A stretch of DNA of 36,660 bases, from positions 1 through 36,660 of IMG/VR virus record IMGVR_UViG_3300026473_000023; one strand, given 5' to 3'. The stretch is from a virus. The notes under the pieces were generated by a model. The model searched no databases. It saw only the letters and a list, made by a program, of their open reading frames with translations, and had not been told where the DNA came from. How positions within the stretch are numbered: position 1 is the first letter of the stretch; the number at the start of each line of letters is the position of its first letter. The position numbers and the translations under genes are program-made. Shown piece after piece: positions 26,748-32,651 of this stretch.

Positions 26748-27611
26748 ATGAGTGATCTAGAGAATGTCAATCAACCTAAAAAGAATCCCTTAGCGGGTTG
26801 GTACAGACAACCAAAACTATATGTAAAACTGCCTAGTAAAGGACGGTTTTATCCTCCTGGTGCTCTAGATGTCAGCACCAACGAAGAATATCCTGTATAT
26901 GCTATGACAGCCAAGGATGAACTACTGTTTAAAACACCAGATGCTCTGCTTACTGGTGCTAGCACTGTAGAACTTATTAAAAGTTGTATACCTGCTATCA
27001 AAGATCCTTGGTTAATGCCTGCTATCGATCTTGATTTTGCACTGATCGCTATTCGAATCGCTACCTATGGCGAAAAGATGGAGATCGATTCTAACTGTCC
27101 TTATTGTAATGCAGAAAACACCTATGACATTGATCTTAACAACTGGATGGCATTGTTTGCTGCATTTGAATACCGAGATATGATCGAAGTAGATCCCTTA
27201 CAGATCTATATTAGACCGTATACATATCAAGAAGTTACAAAGACACAACTTAAGACTTTAGAGCAACAAAAGATATTCACAATCATCAATGATGAAAAGT
27301 TAACTGACGAGCAAAAAGTTGATCAGTTTGGCAAGAGCTTTGTCAAGCTCACAGAACTAACTGTTGAGATTGTAGCTGAGTGTATTAGTCGAGTCGTAAC
27401 ACCCGATGGTGAAACTACTGATAAAAAAATCATCAAAGAGTTTATCAATAACACTAGCAAGGATATCTTTGATCAAATACAAGATCGCCTTAAGTTGTTA
27501 AGAGAGCAAGTTGAGCTAAAAGCTCAAAATGTCCAGTGCGGAGAGTGTAAGGAAACGTTTGATATTCCTATCACTATGGACCAATCAAATTTTTTCGTAG
27601 TAAAATCTTAA
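26748..27611 (+). CDS. 26: Baseplate hub / tail-assembly protein, gp26-like
   Basis: A 287-residue protein starting after GGAG, resembling the T4 baseplate-hub family (gp26 type; T4 gp26 is 208). Features seen: KLYVKLPSKGRFYPPGALD at the start and two CxxC pairs likely to bind zinc (Cys117/Cys120 and Cys264/Cys267). It is one of two plus-strand genes in the window. The stop codon lies in the loop of a frameshift-type stem, after the heptamer at 27590, so a minority product would continue into the next ORF (see the frameshift entries). It works in tail or baseplate assembly; whether as hub component or chaperone is uncertain. Confidence 0.8.
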   Translation: MSDLENVNQPKKNPLAGWYRQPKLYVKLPSKGRFYPPGALDVSTNEEYPVYAMTAKDELLFKTPDALLTGASTVELIKSCIPAIKDPWLMPAIDLDFALIAIRIATYGEKMEIDSNCPYCNAENTYDIDLNNWMALFAAFEYRDMIEVDPLQIYIRPYTYQEVTKTQLKTLEQQKIFTIINDEKLTDEQKVDQFGKSFVKLTELTVEIVAECISRVVTPDGETTDKKIIKEFINNTSKDIFDQIQDRLKLLREQVELKAQNVQCGECKETFDIPITMDQSNFFVVKS

Positions 27612-27635
27612 ATCTATCTCTGCCGGAGATTTTAC
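27590..27635 (+). promoter_or_regulatory. Candidate programmed -1 frameshift signal (slippery heptamer + stem)
   Basis: T TTT TTC at 27590-27596 lies in the zero frame as X-XXY-YYZ (codons AAT TTT TTC). Three bases later a perfect 9-bp stem, GTAAAATCT (27600-27608) with AGATTTTAC (27627-27635), encloses an 18-nt loop that contains the zero-frame stop TAA (27609-27611). Loop bases 27618-27624 could also pair with 27661-27668 (one bulge), giving a possible pseudoknot. The -1 frame is closed upstream by a TGA near 27555 and is open after the heptamer to 27823. Confidence 0.75.
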
Positions 27636-27823
27636 AGGAATCTGCGAAACTAGACGCACAGGCTAGAGAAATCAAAAAAGAAGCCATGAAGCTCTGTTGG
27701 TATATGCGCGGAATGAGTTTTTCTGAAGCTATGCATCTCAGCTATGAAGAAAGACAGATCATAGGTGAGATAATCAAAGAAAATTTAGAAACTACTAAGA
27801 AATCTGGATTGCCGTTTTTTTAA
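27596..27823 (+). CDS. -1 frame C-terminal extension of the gp26-like protein (75 aa)
   Basis: After slippage, reading starts with CGT at 27596 and gives RSKILNLSLPEIL … KEAMKLCWYMRGMSFSEAMH … GEIIKENLETTKKSGLPFF, 75 residues, making a fusion of about 358 residues. The extension is helical and charged, like the extensions of other tail chaperones. An internal ATG at 27686 could instead start a 45-residue protein, but its ribosome site (AGAAG) is weak. The first 30 codons have no ATG, which favours the frameshift reading. The stop overlaps the stop of the convergent gene by 2 bases. Fusion is inference; the ORF itself is certain. Confidence 0.7.
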   Translation, partial: RSKILNLSLPEILQESAKLDAQAREIKKEAMKLCWYMRGMSFSEAMHLSYEERQIIGEIIKENLETTKKSGLPFF

Positions 27824-28221
27824 CGGAACTGTTTGTGGAACTGTTTGATAGCTTCAATCTGCTGAGGATTAGCAGCTCTACCACTAAGTGCTGCTCTTAA
27901 ACCTGACACCAATGCTTTAGCATCAATATCGTTAGAGGGTTTCATCTGCCCACTGGTTATCTGATCTAGTACACGTTGTATAAATGTTTTGTCTGCTGAA
28001 TAAAGAGCTTTACCTCGTATTACTAGATCTAGACTATTTTGTCCACTGCTCATAAAAGCGGCAGGATTCTGTATAAGATTAGGATCAACTTTTTCTTTAT
28101 CAGAATCAGTGTTAATCCACGATAAAGGACTTAATAGTTTTTGACCAAACTTTTTTCCTTTATCGTAAGGATCTGTATTATCTATTTCTAGATTTTTTTC
28201 GATCAGTTCACTGATTCTCAT
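27820..28221 (-). CDS. Hypothetical protein (133 aa)
   Basis: A 133-residue soluble protein (MRISELIEKNLEIDNTDPYD … KQFHKQFR), mixed charge, helical at both ends. It overlaps its upstream neighbour by 4 nt (ATGA), implying coupling. The last codon and stop overlap the stop of the plus-strand ORF. The first residues (M-R/K-x-x-E-L/I-I) resemble the starts of the next gene and of internal head proteins of T4-like phages, but no gp21 site of the usual form is visible. Function unknown; likely virion-associated by operon. Confidence 0.65.
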   Translation of the reverse strand: MRISELIEKNLEIDNTDPYDKGKKFGQKLLSPLSWINTDSDKEKVDPNLIQNPAAFMSSGQNSLDLVIRGKALYSADKTFIQRVLDQITSGQMKPSNDIDAKALVSGLRAALSGRAANPQQIEAIKQFHKQFR

Positions 28222-29387
28222 TTTCTGAACAAGCTCGCACGACCGTTGACTAACTCAACTTCAAATATCTCACGCTTCTTAGATTCAATCTTAGCTGCTA
28301 GTGCTTCGCTTAGACTGTTGCCTGTGCGAATAATGCTGTCGCTAGTTGGTCCCATGATACGCTCACGGTCAGCATCGATAGTAGCTTGATCAGGTGCTGC
28401 GCCTGGTGCTGGCTCTGCTGCACCTTTCTTAGCGGCACGAGCTTGACGTTTTCTGATAGCGCCAGGTGTTTGGCTAACTTGTCCGGCAACTTTGCCACCA
28501 GTGCGTTTTGGTGCTGGTGCTGCTGCGCCACCTGCTACTGGTTCTGCTGTTGCGGCTGCTGGTGCTGCTGTTGCGGCTGCTGGTTCTGCTGCTGGTTCTG
28601 AACCTGCTGGTGCTGGAGGAGCTCCCGGAGGAGTTGCTGCCGCTGCTGGTTCTGCTGCTGGAGCACCACCTGCTGCTGGTGCTGCTGCACCTGCCGCTGC
28701 TTTTTGGTCAGCTGGTCCAGGTTGTGCTAGAGATTTTTGTAGTAGCTGTAGGATACGTTGCTTGCCTTTCTTGTCTAGCTGGTTCAATGATGCTTTGACC
28801 TGTGCATAGACTGTCTGTCCTGCTTTTTCTGCACCTGCGCCTGCGGTAGCATCTGCTGTTTTCTTCATGGCTTGTGCTGCTGCACCTGTCTGTGCTTTTG
28901 CGGGTGCTGTACCTTTAGGACCTTGTGCATTAGCATCTGCGGCGGTAGTAGCTGGTGCTGCTGCGCCTCCGGCTGCATTACCGCCTGATACATTAACATT
29001 TGTTGTATTTCCAGGAGCTGAACCTGCGCCACCTGCTGCGGGTGCGCTAGCGCCACTTGCTGGAGCTGCTGCTGCTCCACCTGCAGGTGCTGCCGCTGCT
29101 GGTTCTTCTCCGCCTGCGGGTGCTGCTGCCGCACTTTTTGCGGGTGCTGCTGCGTCTGGAGCATCTGGATAAGGATCAGGATCGCCTGCTACTGTGGCTT
29201 TGCCAGTGGCATAACCTTTCTTGAAGGCTTTGCCAATACCTGCAACACCGCCTGCTACGGCTCCTACACCTTTGGCCAATCCGCCTACCCCTTTGCCTAC
29301 TGCTGTGCCTAGGCTTCCTAGAGGACCTTCTTCAAGATATTCTAGATGTTGTTGTTCTGATTCAGTTATGATTTCATTTAATTTCAT
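28218..29387 (-). CDS. Ala/Pro/Gly-rich low-complexity protein (389 aa)
   Basis: After a normal N-terminus (MKLNEIITESEQQ … YLEEGPLGSLG) and a Gly-rich hydrophobic stretch (about 28-60), most of residues 75-345 is Ala/Pro/Gly repeat. Only short ordered segments interrupt it (such as KGKQRILQLLQKSLAQP near 215). The extreme codon bias creates long shadow ORFs in other frames. L-E-E|G at 18-21 would fit a gp21 cleavage site, so this could be an internal head protein with a targeting peptide; that is inference. It is 1 nt from the upstream 494-residue gene. The family is unknown. Confidence 0.65.
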   Translation of the reverse strand: MKLNEIITESEQQHLEYLEEGPLGSLGTAVGKGVGGLAKGVGAVAGGVAGIGKAFKKGYATGKATVAGDPDPYPDAPDAAAPAKSAAAAPAGGEEPAAAAPAGGAAAAPASGASAPAAGGAGSAPGNTTNVNVSGGNAAGGAAAPATTAADANAQGPKGTAPAKAQTGAAAQAMKKTADATAGAGAEKAGQTVYAQVKASLNQLDKKGKQRILQLLQKSLAQPGPADQKAAAGAAAPAAGGAPAAEPAAAATPPGAPPAPAGSEPAAEPAAATAAPAAATAEPVAGGAAAPAPKRTGGKVAGQVSQTPGAIRKRQARAAKKGAAEPAPGAAPDQATIDADRERIMGPTSDSIIRTGNSLSEALAAKIESKKREIFEVELVNGRASLFRK

Positions 29388-29388
29388 T

Positions 29389-30873
29389 TTATGCGGTTCC
29401 TAGGTCTTTTTGCAGGTATGCCATGATACGCTTCTGCTGTTTCTTATTTAACTTTAATACTTGGTCTTTGATCTGCATGTATGCACTGGTAGCTTTGACA
29501 GGATCTAGCGTAGGTTCCTGAGGTCCTACAGGCAGTTTCATGTCTGTGTAGACCTGATCCACGATCTTAGGATCGATGCCGCCATAGTTCTGTAGGAACT
29601 TTCTCAGCTGCTCAGAGTCTGTAGGCGAACCTTCTAGCTTCCATGCAGCTAATAGTTTGGCGGATGTGACCTTTTCAGTGGCCTGTTTGCCTGCCCAGGC
29701 AACACCTTTGGTCACTGCGCCTAGAGCCTTGCCACCTAGCTCCTTGGCCTTGTCCAAGAATCCTGCTTCAGTAAGAACACGATTCACGATCATATAGACC
29801 TGTCCTTCGCTGAGTGGACGAGTCTGTAGATAATAACTTTCTTGTTTAGCTGGTGCTGCTGCTCCAGCTGCTGCCACTGCACCCTGCGAAGCAGCCTGCA
29901 TGCCAGTCTTGGTAGCATTGATAAACTGTAGTAGGCTGTCATTATCCTTAGCAGCCTTCCATGCACCTTGGACTAGTTGATCCATGCTAGACGTATATTC
30001 TTGGCTTCTAACTATGTCTGCTATATTTTTAAGTTGATCAAAACCTTCAGCAGCACCATCACCTCCGGATTTAACTAGATTCATCGCAGCACGGATAGCA
30101 CTGGCTTCTTCAGGTTTAACTAAGGCATTGAATCCTTGAGTGGTCTGTGTCCACTCCATGCCTGGAGCTCTTAGTGTTTTACTAGCGTCCCAACTGATCT
30201 GTTCAAGTCCTGCATCCTCAGGACCAAATGGTATAGACTGCTCACGGAATCCAGCCATCCAGTTGCCCAACATTTGAAAGGCTTTACCAGATAGATAACC
30301 CAGAGCCGCTGTCTTGATACCTTTGCCAATAGCAGTGGATAGTTTCTCACCTTTGAGCAGTTCATTGGCACCACGCAAGACCTGACCAGCGATAGCACCG
30401 CCTACAGGACCACCTGCTAGTGAAGCTAGTGCTGTGAGTATGCCGATGACTGCTGCTGATTTACCAGGATTGGCCTTGACCCACTCACCTAAGGCCGCGG
30501 TTTTTTCTGCTAGATCTGGAAACTTCTCAGCGACCTTGGCTTTTAGGTCCTCAAACTTTTGATCAAATGCTTTAACAGGAGTAGTGTCCTGTAGCCAACG
30601 TCCTGCTTTGTTGATGATTTCATCTGCTTTCTTGATAGCATCTTTGCCAGCACCAATGACTGTTCTGCTTTGTCCACCTGCGATACTTTGCTTTTCGATC
30701 TCACCAAATATCTGTGTGATCTGATCAGCGGTTAATGATGCTTCGATCAGTGGAAGCATGTCGCGGTAGTAGCCTTCTACAATCCTTCTTTGATCTAGAG
30801 TTAGGTAATAACAGGATTCTCTTAGTATTTCTCGAGAATCAGCCATATGTTGTTCAAGCAGAAAAGTATTCAT
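29389..30873 (-). CDS. Hypothetical virion-associated protein (494 aa)
   Basis: A 494-residue protein with charged helices, a Gly/Ala hydrophobic segment at about 140-175 (AAVIGILTALASLAGG) and two later repeats of Lys/Gly/Ala-rich amphipathic character (AKELGGKALGAVTKGVAWAG). Such membrane-active segments occur in proteins ejected with DNA or bound to membranes. The C-terminus (LNKKQQKRIMAYLQKDL) resembles a similar motif in the next gene (LDKKGKQRILQLLQKSL), so the two share a module. There is no ribosome site; a late box ends 5 nt before the ATG at 30873. Function unknown. Confidence 0.65.
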   Translation of the reverse strand: MNTFLLEQHMADSREILRESCYYLTLDQRRIVEGYYRDMLPLIEASLTADQITQIFGEIEKQSIAGGQSRTVIGAGKDAIKKADEIINKAGRWLQDTTPVKAFDQKFEDLKAKVAEKFPDLAEKTAALGEWVKANPGKSAAVIGILTALASLAGGPVGGAIAGQVLRGANELLKGEKLSTAIGKGIKTAALGYLSGKAFQMLGNWMAGFREQSIPFGPEDAGLEQISWDASKTLRAPGMEWTQTTQGFNALVKPEEASAIRAAMNLVKSGGDGAAEGFDQLKNIADIVRSQEYTSSMDQLVQGAWKAAKDNDSLLQFINATKTGMQAASQGAVAAAGAAAPAKQESYYLQTRPLSEGQVYMIVNRVLTEAGFLDKAKELGGKALGAVTKGVAWAGKQATEKVTSAKLLAAWKLEGSPTDSEQLRKFLQNYGGIDPKIVDQVYTDMKLPVGPQEPTLDPVKATSAYMQIKDQVLKLNKKQQKRIMAYLQKDLGTA

Positions 30874-30878
30874 ATGTT

Positions 30879-30886
30879 TATTTATC
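30879..30886 (-). promoter_or_regulatory. Late-type box GATAAATA abutting a start codon
   Basis: GATAAATA on the minus strand ends 5 bases before ATG 30873. The T4 spacing places the first transcribed base exactly on the A of the ATG, so the late mRNA would be leaderless. No other ribosome site precedes the gene. It is the first late box downstream of the early-type recombination operon. Confidence 0.5.
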
Positions 30887-30890
30887 GGTA

Positions 30891-30910
30891 AAACGAGCTA
30901 ACGCTCGTTT
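30891..30910 (-). terminator. Possible terminator hairpin before the late operon
   Basis: A perfect 8-bp stem AAACGAGC / GCTCGTTT with a GTTA loop on the minus strand is followed by only TT then ACC. The U-tract is weak, so termination efficiency is doubtful. It lies 4 nt upstream of the GATAAATA box, where it could separate the recombination operon from the structural genes. Confidence 0.35.
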
Positions 30911-31368
30911 GCGCTTTCGCTTACGCTCAGCGCATTTTTTCTTTTTTTAGATTTTTATCTAGATGATCTAAAAATCTTTTTTCCGCGAAGCGGAAAGTTT
31001 AGCATTATCCAGATTCTAATGGTCACACTTAGCCCGTTTCCGGGCTAAAAGTTTGAGCTTTATCCGAGTTCGGCAAGTCACACAGCAGTAGAGCATTACA
31101 GAGGCGGTTGTCCGGTACCTCGAGCTCCGTCTTTATACAACGGCGGCATACGTAAATCTGCTATCACTTACGTATACGTGGGGTTTTTCTCCCCTCATTT
31201 TGCCTTATTTCGCTCTCAAAAACAACCAAACAGCAAGGTCTTTGCTATCAACGTCCTGTTAAGGATAGTGGTTGAGTCGCTCTTCACCAAGGTAGAGCTT
31301 CCTTACCGCCACACATCAGAGCGGATTTCGGGCACCATAACAGTCACCGGTGCGGGTTTTTTTGGCGA
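30911..31368. other. Hairpin-rich noncoding spacer
   Basis: No credible gene is seen in these 458 bases; reading frames are short and broken on both strands. Several inverted repeats are present: TGCGC/GCGCA (30910-30934), AGATTTTTA/TAAAAATCT (30949-30977), TTTCCGC-GAA-GCGGAAA (30980-30996), TTAGCCCG-TTTC-CGGGCTAA (31029-31048), TACGTAA/TTACGTA (31149-31174), GGGG/CCCC (31180-31194) and GCACC/GGTGC before GGGTTTTTTT (plus strand, about 31332-31360). A 14-bp composite of palindromes (31114-31127) also lies here. The last hairpin could terminate a plus-strand RNA. Density suggests a structured RNA or terminator cluster. Confidence 0.6.
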
Positions 31369-31803
31369 TTATTTGGCCTTTTTATGCTCTTCTAGACGCT
31401 GCCTAAGTATGTTTGAACCGCCTACTCTGACGTTTATAATGCCATTATAATACTCGTCAGTTTCTAAAACTCTGCGTTCAAACTGTTCTCTAGCCTCTAA
31501 ATAGCCCATTTCTGCCTTAGATTTACAGTAGTAGAGTATTTCTCGGGTGAAGTTTTCCGGACCTAATGCTTGGACATCTGCGTTTAACCTATCGCTAGAA
31601 CCCCAGTAATCGCGCCAATCGCTTTCTACTGTGCTTCTGCGTTTAAGTTTTTTGCCTTTGAGTGGTGGTTTAGTACGTTTAAACTGTGCTAGTTTCTTGC
31701 CTATGTACTTCTGTCCGGTGGTTGTGTTGGTGATGAGATAAACGAAGCCAATGTAGCCTTCAGGTATTTCTTCTACGGGTTGATTTTGATATGTCCACTG
31801 CAC
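31369..31803 (-). CDS. GIY-YIG family endonuclease (144 aa)
   Basis: The N-terminal motif G-F-V-Y-L-I-T-N (19-26) followed by K-Y-I-G-K-K (32-37) is the GIY-YIG pair. Downstream come basic residues, a WRDYWGSS segment and a Glu/Arg-rich helix (YLEAREQFERRVLE) that would carry the catalytic Glu. GIY-YIG nucleases in T4-like phages include homing (Seg) and DNA-processing enzymes; which type this is cannot be told. It starts at GTG 31803 (adjoining the upstream TGA), closing a run of three GTG-started, translationally coupled genes after gp46. Its 3' flank is the hairpin-rich spacer. Confidence 0.75.
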   Translation of the reverse strand: MQWTYQNQPVEEIPEGYIGFVYLITNTTTGQKYIGKKLAQFKRTKPPLKGKKLKRRSTVESDWRDYWGSSDRLNADVQALGPENFTREILYYCKSKAEMGYLEAREQFERRVLETDEYYNGIINVRVGGSNILRQRLEEHKKAK

Positions 31804-32034
31804 TCATTTAGTTATAGACAGTGGTTTGCCTCTCATGCCTTTTCTGGCTTTGCGCCTTTCCTTGCGTTTTTCTTGTATTTCTACTCGCCTTTTTGATGCC
31901 TCATTGCGTATTTCTGATAGCCAAAATCGTGCCTTAATGCCAGCTTCGTCGCTGTGCTTGTATTCAAATCGTTCTTGCCACTTGAAATATTCTTGAAAAG
32001 CAGCAATCATCTTGTCGTGTGATTCTGTACTCAC
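31804..32034 (-). CDS. Small basic hypothetical protein (76 aa)
   Basis: A 76-residue protein (GTG start, overlapping the previous stop as GTGA) with a strongly basic C-terminal half (EIQEKRKERRKARKGMRGK), which suggests nucleic-acid contact. An aromatic N-terminal helix (FQEYFKWQERFEYKH) precedes it. It is coupled to the oxygenase gene upstream and ends one base before the endonuclease gene. No family recognised. Confidence 0.6.
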   Translation of the reverse strand: MSTESHDKMIAAFQEYFKWQERFEYKHSDEAGIKARFWLSEIRNEASKRRVEIQEKRKERRKARKGMRGKPLSITK

Positions 32035-32651
32035 GGTTCTTGTCCAAGAAACACATTACCTGATACAGATATTCGTATTTCGTCAGAGTTGCTAAATGGA
32101 TATACACAGTGTCTTAGTAGACTAGGAAATAACATAGTCTGTCCAACGCTGTATTTGTTAACACCCATAGTAGCACCTTGAGTTCTTCCTAGCATATCTG
32201 TGTAGGTAAACTCTAGTTGTCCAGAGAATGGATCTTTAGTATCGTCAATGACTTCCGGAATCCTTAGCCATATGGTATAACTTAGTACACCGCCATGCAT
32301 ATGATTAGGAAGAAACTCTCCAGCTCTTTGAAAGTTAATCCATGGACGTTCGCAATAATATTGCGGTTCAACTTTAGGAGAATCAAAGGTCTTTAAATAG
32401 TGACAACTTTCTCTATACATTTGAGTACATTCTAAAATATACTCCTTTAGTAGATCTTCTGTAGACTTGGTAAATCTATAGTGCTTAGGAACGCCAGGAG
32501 AAGATAGTCCAGACTTAGTTTCTTCTGCAGACCCCTCGTCTTTTTCTATTTGATCTATTTCATCTAACATTATCCTTAAAAGATTGACAGGAACTTCTGC
32601 CCTAAGAAGGGTCATGTTTGACAAAGCTATGATTCTACTGTTGATGTTCAC
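32031..32651 (-). CDS. Putative 2OG-Fe(II) oxygenase-like protein (206 aa)
   Basis: The C-terminal half follows the phage 2OG-FeII_Oxy_5 pattern: NHMHGG with His117 and His119, then SGQLEFTY, FPSLLRHCVYPF with His181, and EIRISVSGN with Arg193 as a likely 2-oxoglutarate contact. The N-terminal 60 residues are less conserved. These enzymes use Fe(II) and 2-oxoglutarate to hydroxylate a substrate, unknown here. The start is GTG 32651, overlapping gp46's TGA by 4 nt, with GGAG about 8 nt before. Activity is inferred from the residues. Confidence 0.7.
   Translation of the reverse strand: MNINSRIIALSNMTLLRAEVPVNLLRIMLDEIDQIEKDEGSAEETKSGLSSPGVPKHYRFTKSTEDLLKEYILECTQMYRESCHYLKTFDSPKVEPQYYCERPWINFQRAGEFLPNHMHGGVLSYTIWLRIPEVIDDTKDPFSGQLEFTYTDMLGRTQGATMGVNKYSVGQTMLFPSLLRHCVYPFSNSDEIRISVSGNVFLGQEP

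Noticed and set aside
27600-27635. Stem after the gp26-like gene as a terminator
   Set aside because: No U-tract follows it, and the stem begins before the stop codon. Its phase with the slippery heptamer fits a frameshift stimulator better.
28492-28809. Long plus-strand frames rich in Ala/Gly/Val
   Set aside because: They are shadows created by the extreme GCN/CCN/GGN codon use of the A/P/G-rich gene on the minus strand.
30911-31368. tRNA genes or CRISPR array in the spacer
   Set aside because: No TpsiC-like GTTCRA with a matching acceptor stem was found, and there are no regularly spaced direct repeats.
31178-31450. Plus-strand 90-codon frame over the hairpin-rich spacer
   Set aside because: Its second half is antisense to the GIY-YIG gene, it has no convincing ribosome site and its composition is that of the opposite strand.
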